DNA of 64,000 nucleotides from Amycolatopsis alkalitolerans (lineage in GTDB: Bacteria > Actinomycetota > Actinomycetes > Mycobacteriales > Pseudonocardiaceae), in the NCBI RefSeq assembly GCF_006152065.1, contig NZ_VDFW01000004.1:275207-339206 (forward strand). Reading direction: 5' to 3'. How positions within the stretch are numbered: the stretch's first letter is position 1; each line of letters begins with the position of its first letter. The translations under genes and the position numbers were made by a program. This document shows positions 17,215 to 26,061 of the stretch, piece by piece. Below the pieces are notes generated by a model that was not told the DNA's origin, made no database searches, and was given only the letters and a program-made list of their open reading frames with translations.

Positions 17215-18618
17215 ATGCCTGACCGGATTCCCTGGCCGACGTGGCGGCTCGCGCTCGTGATCGTGTTCGGCGCCGTCGCCAGCATGCTCGACACCTCTCT
17301 CGTCAACGTCGGGCTCGATGCGATCCGGACCGACCTCGGGGCCTCCCTCGACCAGGTGCAGTGGGTGTCGAGCGCGTACCTGATCGCACTCGCGGTCTCG
17401 TTGCCGGTGTGCGGCTGGCTCGGCCGGAAGTTCGGTGTCGGCAGGTTGTGGCTCGCCGCCTTCGCCGCGTTCACCGTCGCATCTGGCCTGTGCGCGCTCG
17501 CGGGTGATCTCGGCTGGCTCGTCGCGGCGCGCGTCGTGCAGGGGCTCGCGGCCGGCCTGCTCGTGCCCGCCGGGCAGACGATCCTCGGCCAGGCGGTCGG
17601 GCCGCAACGGCTGGGGCGCGTGATGAGCATCCTCGGCATCGCGGTGAGCAGTGGGCCGGCGATCGGGCCGACGGTCGGCGGGTTGCTGCTGCATTCGCTG
17701 CCGTGGCCATGGCTGTTCGCCATCAACCTGCCGATCGGTGCGATCGGGCTCGTGCTCGGGCTCAAGTACGTGCCGCGAGGTGAGGTCGCGACCGTGCCGA
17801 GGCTGGACTGGACGGGGTTCGCCCTGATCGGCGCCGGCCTTCCGCTGTTCGTCTACGCCGTCACGGCTTTCGGCGAGCAGGCCACGCTCGCCACGCCGAC
17901 GGTGGCTATTCCGCTCGCTCTGGGCGTCGCCGGGCTGGCGGGTTTCGGCATCCGCGCCCGCCGGCAGCGGAATCCGCTGCTGGACCTGCGGCTGTTCCGG
18001 AACCCCTTGTACGCGGCCGCCGCCACGTCTTCGCTGTTCATCGGTGCCTCGATGTTCGGCGCGATGTTGCTGTTCCCGCTGTATTTCCAGTTGCTGCGGG
18101 GTGCGGACGTGGTCACCACCGGGCTGTCGCTGGTTTCGCTCGGGGTGGGCACGATGGTCGCACTGCCGTTCGCGGGCTGGCTGACCGACCGGTTCGGCGG
18201 CGGCGTCGTCGCGTTGGGCGGCACCATCTTCACCGTCGTGACCACGCTGCCGTTCGCGCTGCTGGACGCGGGCACGGTGCTGGTGCAGGTGCTGCTGTTC
18301 CTGCGTGGGGTCGCGCTGGCGCTGTCCGCCGTACCGGCCGGGACCACGGCGTTCGCGGCCGTCCGCCGCTCGGAGTTGCCGGATGCCACCACCCAGGTCA
18401 ACATCCTGCAGCGGGTCGGTGGCGCGGTGGGTGGCGCGCTGCTCGCGGTCGTGCTGTCGGGACGCCTGCCCGCCGGGGCTGAAAGCGCTTTCCGTACCGC
18501 CTTCTGGTGGCTGACCGGGGCTTCGGTGCTCGCGGCGGCGTGGACGGTCCTGCTATGGCGCGCGCAACGTCTACAAGCGACAGTCGCGGCGCCGGTGCGG
18601 CGAGAAGCGGTCCCGTGA
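17215..18618 (+). CDS. DHA2-type MFS drug efflux transporter (EmrB/QacA family)
   Basis: 467 residues with about 14 predicted transmembrane helices. Family motifs include SMLDTSLVNVGLDAI in helix 1 (motif D1-like), RVVQGLAAGLLVPAGQ and ISSGPAIGPTVGG-like motif C near 150, and GWLGRKFGVGRLW (motif A) near 75. It is expected to export a hydrophobic drug or metabolite using the proton gradient. A -35-like TTGACC lies at 17178-17183, and CAGGCT sits six bases before the ATG. No dedicated regulator is adjacent. Confidence 0.92.
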   Translation: MPDRIPWPTWRLALVIVFGAVASMLDTSLVNVGLDAIRTDLGASLDQVQWVSSAYLIALAVSLPVCGWLGRKFGVGRLWLAAFAAFTVASGLCALAGDLGWLVAARVVQGLAAGLLVPAGQTILGQAVGPQRLGRVMSILGIAVSSGPAIGPTVGGLLLHSLPWPWLFAINLPIGAIGLVLGLKYVPRGEVATVPRLDWTGFALIGAGLPLFVYAVTAFGEQATLATPTVAIPLALGVAGLAGFGIRARRQRNPLLDLRLFRNPLYAAAATSSLFIGASMFGAMLLFPLYFQLLRGADVVTTGLSLVSLGVGTMVALPFAGWLTDRFGGGVVALGGTIFTVVTTLPFALLDAGTVLVQVLLFLRGVALALSAVPAGTTAFAAVRRSELPDATTQVNILQRVGGAVGGALLAVVLSGRLPAGAESAFRTAFWWLTGASVLAAAWTVLLWRAQRLQATVAAPVRREAVP

Positions 18619-18628
18619 ACGCCTCGCC

Positions 18629-20275
18629 TCAGGTGTGGCGCGCCGCGTTCCGCAGCAGGGCGGGAGTCAACCGGGCCAGTGCGAGACCGGCCTTCGCCTC
18701 GGGGGTGACCGGGACGGTCGCCCTGTCCCCGGCCACCGCGCGCAGGATCTGCGCCGCGACCTTCTCCGGCCCGAAGTTCCGCCGCCGGTAAGCCTTCGTC
18801 GCGCTCGCCCGCCTGCGTTCCTGCTCCGCCGCGTCGGCGCCGGAAAACGTCGTGGTCCGGGTGATGTTCGTGGCGACAAGGCCAGGGCAGATCGTCGAGA
18901 CGCCGATCCCGCGGGCACCGACCTCCGCGCGCAGGCAGTCCGACAGCATGAGCACCGCCGCCTTGCTCGTCGAATACGCCGCAAGGGATTTCACCGGCAG
19001 GTACGCGGCCGCGGACGCGACGTTGACGATGTGCCCGCCTTCGCCGCGTTCGGCCATCAGCCGTCCGAACACCTGGCAGCCGTGGATCACGCCCCACAGG
19101 TTCACGTCCAGCACCCGTTGCCACTCTTCGGTCGTGGTGGCGAGGAAACTGCCCGCGTGGCCCACCCCGGCGTTGTTGACCACGATGTCGGGCACGCCGT
19201 GCCGCGTGACGACCTCGTCGGCGAACTTGCGCATCGCCGCCTCGTCGGACACATCCACCTGGTACGCGTGCCCGCCGGTCGCGCGCGCTGCCTCTTCGTC
19301 GATGTCGCAGACGACGACCTCGGCCCCGGTGGCGGCAAACGCTTGCGCCGCCGCCCTGCCGATCCCGCTGCCCGCGCCGGTGACGACCACGAGTGGCGCG
19401 TGCCTCGGCCCGGGACCGCCGTCGACGAGTTCGGTCACCATGCGCGCGACCTGCGCGCCGTCGCGTAGCAGCGCCGACCAGTGCCCGGCGTAGAGGTTCC
19501 GCCGCCACAGGTTCGGCGCCCACCGGTCGAGGCCCTTGGTGAGCGCTGGGGTGACGTAGTGGTCGTGACGGGGGCTGATCACCTGCACCGGAACCTGCGT
19601 GTGGCGCTCGCGCGGCCTGCCCATCCGGGCGCGGACGTTGGCGCGGTACAAGGAAACCCCGCGAGCGGCGTCGGCCGCCATGGTCGGCGCCGGATGCCCG
19701 GGGCGCGGCGGCACGTGTTCGATCCGGTGGAGCAGCCGTGGCCAGCGTTTGGCGATGACGGTTCGCCACAGCAGTTCGGGCAGGACCGGCACGTGGAACG
19801 CGAGGATGTACCACGAGTGCAGTTGCTGCTTCAGGACCTGCCGGAGATGGCGTGGCGTCGGCCGCCGGCGCATCCAGTACGCGACATGGTCGAGGCAGGG
19901 CCCGGAAATCGAGGTGTACGAGGCGATCCGCTCGTGCGCGCCCGGTTCGGTGACCGCCTCCCAGGCCTGGATCGACCCCCAGTCGTGCGCGACGACGTGC
20001 ACCGGCCGGTCCGGGCTCACCGCGTCGGCGACGGCGAACAGGTCGTCTTTGAGCAGCGGCAACCGGTACGCGGCCGTGCCACGTGGAGCGTCGGACTGGC
20101 CGGCGCCGCGCACGTCGTACCGCACCACGTGGAAGCGTGTCGCCAGCGCGGCCGCCACGTCGTCCCACACCGTGTGCGTATCGGGATAACCGTGCACGAG
20201 CAGCACTGTCGGCGCATCGGCCGGGCCCTCCTCGAACACCGCGAGCCGGACCCCGCCGGATTCCACCGTCCTCAT
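18629..20275 (-). CDS. EphD-like fusion: alpha/beta hydrolase (epoxide-hydrolase type) plus short-chain dehydrogenase
   Basis: A 548-residue two-domain enzyme. The N-terminal alpha/beta hydrolase (about 1-280) has LLVHGYPDTHTVWD near 25-40 and the nucleophile elbow VAHDWGS near 95-101, where Asp as nucleophile is the epoxide-hydrolase signature. The C-terminal SDR (about 290-540) has TGAGSGIG, NNAGVGHAG and the catalytic Y-x3-K of AAYSTSKAA. The same layout occurs in mycobacterial EphD, reported to act on epoxy-mycolic acids. Lipid epoxide hydrolysis followed by oxidation is therefore a reasonable role, inferred by family. The promoter carries an operator-like palindrome. Confidence 0.88.
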   Translation of the reverse strand: MRTVESGGVRLAVFEEGPADAPTVLLVHGYPDTHTVWDDVAAALATRFHVVRYDVRGAGQSDAPRGTAAYRLPLLKDDLFAVADAVSPDRPVHVVAHDWGSIQAWEAVTEPGAHERIASYTSISGPCLDHVAYWMRRRPTPRHLRQVLKQQLHSWYILAFHVPVLPELLWRTVIAKRWPRLLHRIEHVPPRPGHPAPTMAADAARGVSLYRANVRARMGRPRERHTQVPVQVISPRHDHYVTPALTKGLDRWAPNLWRRNLYAGHWSALLRDGAQVARMVTELVDGGPGPRHAPLVVVTGAGSGIGRAAAQAFAATGAEVVVCDIDEEAARATGGHAYQVDVSDEAAMRKFADEVVTRHGVPDIVVNNAGVGHAGSFLATTTEEWQRVLDVNLWGVIHGCQVFGRLMAERGEGGHIVNVASAAAYLPVKSLAAYSTSKAAVLMLSDCLRAEVGARGIGVSTICPGLVATNITRTTTFSGADAAEQERRRASATKAYRRRNFGPEKVAAQILRAVAGDRATVPVTPEAKAGLALARLTPALLRNAARHT

Positions 20276-20282
20276 GCCACCG

Positions 20283-20312
20283 AAAGTAAGTGTAACCGCC
20301 GGTAACAGTCAA
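20283..20312 (-). promoter_or_regulatory. Promoter with embedded palindromic operator for the EphD-like gene
   Basis: Leftward -35 TTGACT (20307-20312), an 18-base spacer, then -10 TACTTT (20283-20288) seven bases before the ATG, giving a leaderless transcript. The spacer is almost filled by a 17-bp imperfect palindrome at 20291-20307 (TGTTACCGGCGGTTACA on this strand). That is the usual position for a TetR-type repressor site. Confidence 0.55.
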
Positions 20313-20378
20313 GTGTTGGTACCGTTCCTGCTAACCTGCCGCGTCGGTTGGAGATTGACAAACAAAGGAGTCGGCCGA

Positions 20379-21209
20379 GTGAATGATCGACCCGACCCCG
20401 CGGACGCGATCGACCTGGGGCATCCGAACTCGGCCCGGGTCTACGACTATTTCCTGGGCGGCACCGCGAACTGGGCGATCGACCGGGTCCTGGGGGACAA
20501 GCTTTCCGAGCTGGTGCCGATCATCCGCACCGGCGCCCAGGTGAACCGCGAGTTCCTCGGGCGAGCGGTGCGGTACGCCGTGGGCAACGGGATCACGCAG
20601 TTCCTGGACCTCGGCTCGGGCGTCCCGACGGTGGGCAACGTGCACGAGGTGGCCGACGAGATCGACCCGGACAGCCGATGTGTCTATGTGGACCGCGAAC
20701 CGGTCGCGGTCGCGCACGCGAGGATCCTGCTGGAGCGCGACGGAGACCCGGACCGTCACGCGGTGCTGCAGGCGGATCTGCGGGATGTCGACGCGGTGTG
20801 GAAGGCGGCACTGGCGACCGGCGTCCTCGACCCGTCCCGGCCGATCGGGCTGTTGATGGTGTCGGTGCTGCATTTTCTCGACCCGCAGGACGAGGTATCG
20901 GAGGTGGTCGCCCAGTACCGCGAGCTGCTGCCGCCGGGCTCGCACCTGGTCATCTCGCACGCGACGCTGGATGCCGTGCCCGAGGCCGAGCTGCGGCAGT
21001 TCGAGGCCGGCGTGGAGTTGTACCGGGCGTCGGGGATCGCCGCGAGCCCACGCGACCGCGACACGATCCGTGCCTACTTCGGGGATTTCGCGCTCGCCGA
21101 GCCGGGGCTCACCTGGCTGCCCGAATGGCAGGCCGCGGGGCATCAGGTGTTGTTGCGCGAGCGGCCCGAGGCGTGTTGTTTCGTCGGCGGGCTCGGGATC
21201 AAGGGGTAG
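20379..21209 (+). CDS. SAM-dependent methyltransferase, SAV2177/DUF574 family
   Basis: 276 residues from GTG at 20379, preceded by AAAGGAG with an 8-base spacer. An in-frame ATG further upstream is rejected because it has no ribosome-binding site and extends into the EphD promoter. It begins with the family hallmark HPNSARVYDYFLGG. A Rossmann motif, FLDLGSGVPTVGNVHE near 82-97, and CVYVDREPVAVAHAR near 110 follow. The family is abundant in filamentous actinobacteria and its substrates are mostly unknown. Confidence 0.9.
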   Translation: MNDRPDPADAIDLGHPNSARVYDYFLGGTANWAIDRVLGDKLSELVPIIRTGAQVNREFLGRAVRYAVGNGITQFLDLGSGVPTVGNVHEVADEIDPDSRCVYVDREPVAVAHARILLERDGDPDRHAVLQADLRDVDAVWKAALATGVLDPSRPIGLLMVSVLHFLDPQDEVSEVVAQYRELLPPGSHLVISHATLDAVPEAELRQFEAGVELYRASGIAASPRDRDTIRAYFGDFALAEPGLTWLPEWQAAGHQVLLRERPEACCFVGGLGIKG

Positions 21210-21365
21210 GCAGCGGATCGCAGAGATCGGCTCCGCCGCGGGGGCGGCGGTCACGATCGAAGCCACGGTCAGTGCGGAAGCCATCAGCGCCGATCGCCTC
21301 CGGCCGGACCCGACGGAAGCAGGAAATGTCCGTTACGCTGGGCGAAAGCGGACACGGGAGGCCGG

Positions 21366-22010
21366 ATGAGCATGCCGCGTGGCGAGGAGGCCGAAGCGCT
21401 TATCGCGGAGGCCCGCAAAGCGCTGTGGGTCATGGTCGGCGTCCTGATCGTGCTGTGGATCGTGCAGATCGTCAACGCCGCGCTCGGTTACGAACTCAGC
21501 TTCGAACTCGGTATCCGCGCGCGTGAACCGGGTTCCCTGCCGGAGATCTTCACCGCCCCGTTCCTGCATTTCAGCTGGTCGCATATCGAGAGCAATTCCG
21601 GGCCGCTGTTCATTTTCGGCTTCCTCGCGGCGTATCGGGGCGTGAAGAAGTTCCTCGGCGTGACCGCGCTGATCGTGCTCAGCAGCGGGCTCGGCGGATG
21701 GTTCACGGCCAGCGCCGGCACGGTCGGCGCCGGGGCGAGCGGTGTCGTGTTCGGCTATTTCGGCTACATCATCGTCCGCGGGCTGTTCGACCGGCGGCCG
21801 ATCGACCTGGTGATCGGGCTGGTCATGGCGCTGTGCTTCGCCTACCAGTTCTCGCTGCTGATCCCCGCGGGTGAAGGCATCGGCTGGCAGGCGCACCTGT
21901 TCGGCTTCATCGCCGGAGTCGTGGGCGGCTGGCTGTTCCGCGAGCGCCGCCCGAAGAAGGCCGTCGAGCCCGGAACGACGACGTTGCTGGACAAGCCCGT
22001 CGAGTCTTAG
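21366..22010 (+). CDS. Rhomboid-family intramembrane serine protease-like protein
   Basis: 214 residues with about six transmembrane helices. The catalytic features of rhomboids are visible: HxxxN at H73-N77 (HIESN), the serine motif GASG at 123-126 (S125), and the partner histidine H177 in WQAHLFGF. The short loop after helix 1 and the C-terminal RERRPKK tail are typical of small actinobacterial members. GGGAGG lies four bases before the ATG. Substrates are unknown. Its stop overlaps the convergent sigma-factor gene by four bases. Confidence 0.88.
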   Translation: MSMPRGEEAEALIAEARKALWVMVGVLIVLWIVQIVNAALGYELSFELGIRAREPGSLPEIFTAPFLHFSWSHIESNSGPLFIFGFLAAYRGVKKFLGVTALIVLSSGLGGWFTASAGTVGAGASGVVFGYFGYIIVRGLFDRRPIDLVIGLVMALCFAYQFSLLIPAGEGIGWQAHLFGFIAGVVGGWLFRERRPKKAVEPGTTTLLDKPVES

Positions 22011-23245
22011 CTGCAGTCCTTCGCGCGGTTGAGCAGCAGTTCGCGTTCGCGGGTGTTGCGGGTGAGTTCGGCGGCCCGTTCGAACTCGGCGCGCGCCTCG
22101 GTCGGCCGGTCGAGTTTCACCAGCAGGTCGCCGCGGACGCTCGGCAGCAGGTGGTACTGCTGCATCGACGGTTCTCCGGCCAGCTTGTCGACGAGCGCCA
22201 GCCCGGCGCCGGGGCCGAACGCCATCGACACCGCGACGGCCCGGTTCAACTCGACGACGGGAGACGGCATCAGCCGCGCCAAAACCTCGTACAGCGCGGC
22301 GATCCGGATCCAGTCGGTGTCCCCGGCGGTGGCCGCGCGGGCATGACAGGCGGCGATCGCGGCCTGCACGGTGTACGGGCCCCGCAGACCGCCGAGTTCC
22401 TCCGCCCGCGCGAGGGCGCGCAACCCGCGGCCGATCAACAGCCGGTCCCACAGCGCGCGGTTCTGCTCCAGCAACAGGATGGGCTCGCCGTCCGGACCGA
22501 TGCGGGCTCGCGCACGGGAGGCCTGGATCTCCATCAGCGCGACGAGCCCGTGCATTTCGGGCTCCTTCGGCGCGAGCGCGGCGACGATCCGCCCGAGGCG
22601 CAACGCGTCCTCGCACAGCGCCGGCCGCATCCAGTCGTCGCCGGCGGTGGCCGAGTAGCCCTCGTTGAAGATCAGATAGACGACTTCGAGCACCGAGGAC
22701 AGGCGCGGCGCGAGTTCGTCCCCGCTGGGCACCTCGAAGGGCACCTTCTCCTTGGCGAGCGTGCGTTTGGCGCGCACGATGCGTTGCGCCACCGTCGATT
22801 CGGCCACCAGGTACGCGCGGGCGATCTCGTCCGTCGCCAGGCCGCCGAGCAGGCGCAGGGTGAGCGCGACGCGGGCTTCGGTGGACAGCACTGGATGGCA
22901 GGCCGTGAACATCAGGCGCAGCACGTCGTCGCCGACCTCGTCGGGCTCCGGGCCCGGTTCCTCCACCGGCAGCGCGCGGCCGAACTCCTCTTCCTTGCGC
23001 TCCAACGTCTTGTCGCGGCGGATGCGGTCGATGGCGCGCCGTCTCGCGATGGTCATCAGCCAGGCGCCGGGGTTCTTCGGCACGCCGGAGGACGGCCACT
23101 GTTCGAGCGCGGCGACGACCGCCTCCTGCGCCAGCTCCTCGGCCAGGCCGACGTCACGCACCAGGCGGGTCAGCGCGCCGATGATCTTCGCCGACTCGAT
23201 ACGCCAGATCGCGTCGATCGTCCGGTGGGTCTCGGAGGCCGTCAC
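22007..23245 (-). CDS. ECF42-type RNA polymerase sigma factor with C-terminal TPR-like extension
   Basis: 412 residues from the GTG at 23245. Sigma region 2 is at about 10-80 (LVRDVGLAEELAQEAVVAALEQWP, NPGAWLMTIARRRAIDRIRR) and region 4 at about 120-175 (LRLLGGLATDEIARAYLVAESTVAQRI). The remaining ~230 residues form a helical extension (DUF6596/TPR type) with GDDWMRPALCEDALRLGRI and LNRAVAVSMAFGP. This long extension and the adjacent DGPF-family gene define group ECF42, which works without a classical anti-sigma factor. No zinc-type anti-sigma gene is present. The matching promoter motif is seen upstream of the DGPF gene. Confidence 0.9.
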   Translation of the reverse strand: MTASETHRTIDAIWRIESAKIIGALTRLVRDVGLAEELAQEAVVAALEQWPSSGVPKNPGAWLMTIARRRAIDRIRRDKTLERKEEEFGRALPVEEPGPEPDEVGDDVLRLMFTACHPVLSTEARVALTLRLLGGLATDEIARAYLVAESTVAQRIVRAKRTLAKEKVPFEVPSGDELAPRLSSVLEVVYLIFNEGYSATAGDDWMRPALCEDALRLGRIVAALAPKEPEMHGLVALMEIQASRARARIGPDGEPILLLEQNRALWDRLLIGRGLRALARAEELGGLRGPYTVQAAIAACHARAATAGDTDWIRIAALYEVLARLMPSPVVELNRAVAVSMAFGPGAGLALVDKLAGEPSMQQYHLLPSVRGDLLVKLDRPTEARAEFERAAELTRNTRERELLLNRAKDCS

Positions 23246-23283
23246 GGCCCCCGAGCACACCACCTCCGGACGAATCGGGCAAG

Positions 23284-23715
23284 TCAGTTGCCTCCGAGCT
23301 GGTCGCGCAGCCGTTTCTCCTGCTCGAGGATCTCGGGCGTGGCCACGTCGGCGAAGTCCTCGGTTTCGAAGACCTGCCGGATCTCGATCTCGGACGCCTC
23401 GCCGCGGCCAGTCGGGTCGTTCGGGATGCGCTTGACCCATTCGATCGCCTCGTCCCTGGACTTGACGTCGATGATCCAGTAGCCCGCGAGGAGTTCCTTC
23501 GTCTCGGCGAACGGGCCGTCGATGACGGTCCGCTGGTCGCCCTCGAAGCGCACGCGGGCGCCCTTCGAACTGGGGTGCAGGCCGTCGCCGGCGAGCATCA
23601 CGCCCGCCTTGACCAGCTCTTCGTTGTACTTGCCCATCGCTTCGAGAAGCTCCGCGCTCGGCATCACGCCGGCTTCGCTGTCCGCGTTCGCCTTCACCAG
23701 GACCATGAACCGCAT
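23284..23715 (-). CDS. YCII/DGPF-domain protein, partner of the ECF42 sigma factor
   Basis: 143 residues starting [20 protein letters not shown] with AGAAGGAG upstream. The eponymous [19 protein letters not shown] motif is near residues 64-82. A ferredoxin-like YCII fold is expected, and the family is genetically tied to ECF42 sigma factors, although its biochemical role is unknown. It is transcribed with the sigma gene 38 bp downstream. A promoter-like TGTCGA-N17-CGAC precedes it. Confidence 0.9.
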   Translation of the reverse strand: MRFMVLVKANADSEAGVMPSAELLEAMGKYNEELVKAGVMLAGDGLHPSSKGARVRFEGDQRTVIDGPFAETKELLAGYWIIDVKSRDEAIEWVKRIPNDPTGRGEASEIEIRQVFETEDFADVATPEILEQEKRLRDQLGGN

Positions 23716-23752
23716 CGTCTCGCTCCTTCTTCTCGGGTGCTTTCACCTGCGC

Positions 23753-23779
23753 GTCGAACGAGCGCGGCGCGGATCGACA
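23753..23779 (-). promoter_or_regulatory. Predicted ECF42-dependent promoter
   Basis: On the leftward strand TGTCGA (23774-23779) is separated by 17 bases from CGAC (23753-23756), 38 bp upstream of the DGPF start codon. This matches the ECF42 motif as I recall it from Streptomyces work (TGTCGA at -35, CGA/TC at -10), so the pair is probably autoregulated. Confidence 0.6.
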
Positions 23780-23813
23780 CGTGCCCCCGATTTTTTTCCC
23801 GGGACACGTGTCC
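23776..23813. promoter_or_regulatory. Two CACGTG boxes in the divergent promoter region
   Basis: GACACGTG occurs at 23776-23783 and again inside the perfect 12-bp palindrome GGACACGTGTCC at 23802-23813, separated by a T-rich segment. The left copy overlaps the -35 of the predicted ECF42 promoter. The pair may bind a dimeric regulator that controls one or both divergent genes. Confidence 0.4.
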
Positions 23814-23865
23814 TGATCTTCGGGTCACCCGGCCCGATCCGGCGGCGCCGATGCCGCGGAACGGA

Positions 23866-23878
23866 TAGTGTCGGTCGG
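23866..23878 (+). promoter_or_regulatory. Leaderless -10 of the RNase Z gene
   Basis: TAGTGT (23866-23871) is followed by seven bases and the GTG start at 23879. Confidence 0.45.
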
Positions 23879-24793
23879 GTGTCGGTCCGAGAGCTGGTCG
23901 TGCTGGGCACCGCGAGCCAGGTGCCCGGCCGTACCCGTAACCACAACGGTTATCTCCTCCGCTGGGACGGCGAGGGTTTCCTGTTCGATCCCGGCGAGGG
24001 CACGCAACGGCAGATGCTGCTCGCCGGGGTATCGGCCTCGGCCGTCACGAGGATCTGCGTGACGCATTTCCACGGTGATCACTGCCTGGGGCTGCCGGGC
24101 GTGGTGCAACGGCTGTCGCTGGACAACGTGCGGCATCCGGTGCACGCGCACTTTCCCGCTTCAGGACAGGAGTTCTTCGACCGGTTGCGCCATGCGAGCG
24201 TCTTTCACGAGACGGCCGAACTGGTGGAGGAGCCGGTGGCGCGCGACGGTGTGATCGCCGAGGGCGAGTTCGGCGAACTGCGGGCGCGGCGACTGGATCA
24301 TCCGGTGGAATCCTTCGGTTACCAGCTGGCCGAGCCGGGCGGGCGCCGTATGCTGCCGGAACTGCTGGCGCGGTTCGGCATCACCGGGCCGGAGATCGGC
24401 GAACTGCAGCGGGCGGGTTCGCTGCGGTTCGGGAGCCGGACGGTGACCATCGACCAGGTCAGTGTCGTCCGGCGCGGCCAGCGGTTCGCCTTCGTGATGG
24501 ACACGCGGCTGTGCGATGCGGTGTACGAGCTCGCGGATCGCGCGGACCTGCTTGCGATCGAGTCGACGTTCCTGGAGGAGGACGCGGGGCTGGCCGAGGA
24601 GTACGGCCACCTGACAGCGCGCCAGGCGGCGCGGGTCGCCGCGGAGAGCAAGGTGGGGAAGCTCGTGCTGACCCATTTTTCGCAGCGCTACGACGATCCG
24701 ACGAAGTTCTACGAAGAAGCGAAGGAGATCTTCGGCGGTGAGGTCGTCGTCGCCGCGGACCTGAGCCGCGTGAGCCTGCCCAAGCGCCGATGA
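23879..24793 (+). CDS. rnz: Ribonuclease Z (metallo-beta-lactamase fold tRNA 3' endonuclease)
   Basis: 304 residues. The GTG start at 23879 is chosen because it yields the family N-terminus [24 protein letters not shown] and follows a leaderless -10. The zinc motif HFHGDHC is at 63-69. Later ligands lie in the ..DT.. segment (FVMDTRLCD near 200) and LTHFSQRY near 270. The product matures tRNA 3' ends lacking an encoded CCA. Size and motif spacing match actinobacterial RNase Z. Confidence 0.92.
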   Translation: MSVRELVVLGTASQVPGRTRNHNGYLLRWDGEGFLFDPGEGTQRQMLLAGVSASAVTRICVTHFHGDHCLGLPGVVQRLSLDNVRHPVHAHFPASGQEFFDRLRHASVFHETAELVEEPVARDGVIAEGEFGELRARRLDHPVESFGYQLAEPGGRRMLPELLARFGITGPEIGELQRAGSLRFGSRTVTIDQVSVVRRGQRFAFVMDTRLCDAVYELADRADLLAIESTFLEEDAGLAEEYGHLTARQAARVAAESKVGKLVLTHFSQRYDDPTKFYEEAKEIFGGEVVVAADLSRVSLPKRR

Positions 24794-24921
24794 GGCCGGT
24801 CATGCGTCTGGATGAACGCCTGCAATGACGGACACGGACACCGTCACCGCGAAGCGCTGGAAGCACGGCTGGGAACGTGGTCCCGGTGCTCGACGAGAAG
24901 TTGGCGGAGCAGGTCAGGACT

Positions 24922-25923
24922 TCACGAAGCCGTCAGCTCCTGGTGCCTCGCCACATGCAGGCGCGGCGCCACCCCCAGGGCCTGCCGCAGGCGCTCGTTC
25001 TCGGCCCGCAACTCGACCAGCAGGCGCTGCTGATCGTGCCAGGACACCGGCAGCATCGGCGGTTCGTTGGCTCGGACCAGTTCGAGGGCATCGTCCGGGA
25101 TGGAGAGACGCGCGGCGCGGTCGCGTTCGGCCCGGCCGAGCATGCGCGCCAGGCGCCGCGCGTCAGTCATGAGAATCCGCGGGCGGCCCAGGATCCGGTG
25201 CCGCGGCGGGTCTTCGGGGTTGTCGAGGTTCACGTCGGGCAGGTAGGTGCGCATCGTCCCCGAGGGCACCGCGTGCGCCGGGCCGACCATCTCGTTGAAG
25301 CCGGCCTCGACGGCCGGGTCGAGCATGAAAGCGCTTCCCAGCCCGACGAGGTGCCAGGTGATCTCGCGTGCCCATCGTTCGAAGTCCTCGCGCGGCTGTT
25401 CCCCCTGGCTGATCATGTACACCGGCCCGCGACGCGTTTCGTCGGCCAGATAGTCCATCAGGTCCGGCAGATGCCCGAGCGTGACCCATTGCGGACTCGG
25501 CGTGATCTCCGTCCGCCCGTCGGTCGCCTCCAGTTCGGCCAGCAGTCCCCGCAATACGCTCGGCACCGACATGCACCGGTTGTACGGCGCCTGACCGAAC
25601 ACGGCGCGATCGTCACGGGTTTCGATCTCCGTCCAGATCCAGCCCGGCTCGTCCGGATGCTCCAGCACGCTGATCGCCGTGCGCCACACGTCGCGCGGTT
25701 GCGCGTCGGGATGCTGGCGCCGCCACTGGTACAGCCGCCCGCCGCCGGCCGGGCGGTTCAGCACCGTTACCAGATCGTCGTGATCCAGTACGTACTGCCC
25801 CGGCCGCATCGCGTCGAGGTGAATCTCCTTGCAGGCCAGCCAGGTGCTGAGGTGTTCGATGGCGGTGTCGAGCAGCCGCTGGCCGGGCGTGACCCGGAGA
25901 AAGGACCGGAAACCGACAGCCAT
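24922..25923 (-). CDS. Hypothetical protein with C-terminal coiled coil
   Basis: 333 residues from the ATG at 25923, six bases after GAGGAG. The family is not recognised. The protein is soluble, rich in Arg, Trp and Asp, with no signal or membrane segment. An N-terminal region resembling a bounded globular domain (PGQYVLDHDDLVTVLNRPAG near 42-61) is followed by WTEIETRDDRAVFGQAPYNR near 97-116. The C-terminal third ends in a short coiled coil (DQQRLLVELRAENERLRQAL near 300-320). No catalytic signature was found. It is isolated, with operator-like repeats just upstream, and is divergent from an MFS gene. Confidence 0.65.
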   Translation of the reverse strand: MAVGFRSFLRVTPGQRLLDTAIEHLSTWLACKEIHLDAMRPGQYVLDHDDLVTVLNRPAGGGRLYQWRRQHPDAQPRDVWRTAISVLEHPDEPGWIWTEIETRDDRAVFGQAPYNRCMSVPSVLRGLLAELEATDGRTEITPSPQWVTLGHLPDLMDYLADETRRGPVYMISQGEQPREDFERWAREITWHLVGLGSAFMLDPAVEAGFNEMVGPAHAVPSGTMRTYLPDVNLDNPEDPPRHRILGRPRILMTDARRLARMLGRAERDRAARLSIPDDALELVRANEPPMLPVSWHDQQRLLVELRAENERLRQALGVAPRLHVARHQELTAS

Positions 25924-25945
25924 CACCGTCTCCTCGCACTCGAGG

Positions 25946-25980
25946 GTGATCTGAAATCACCGTGCCATTCAGTGAATCAC
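25946..25980. promoter_or_regulatory. Repeated GTGATT half-sites between divergent genes
   Basis: On the leftward strand GTGATTCACTG and GTGATTTCAGATCAC lie about 20 bp apart. The second is itself an inverted repeat (GTGAT-N5-ATCAC, 25946-25960). They sit in the gap between the hypothetical gene and the MFS gene and look like a two-site operator. Confidence 0.35.
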
Positions 25981-26061
25981 AGTGTGCAGACCGCGCCCTC
26001 GCGGAGTCAAGGGGGAGACCCCGGCTCGCGCCCCGCCGAGGTCATGAGGTCTTATTTCGCC

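Noticed and set aside
16312..17694. A 460-residue version of PurC
   Set aside because: The extra N-terminus is antisense to the MFS gene. The ATG at 17145 gives the family length and has a leaderless -10.
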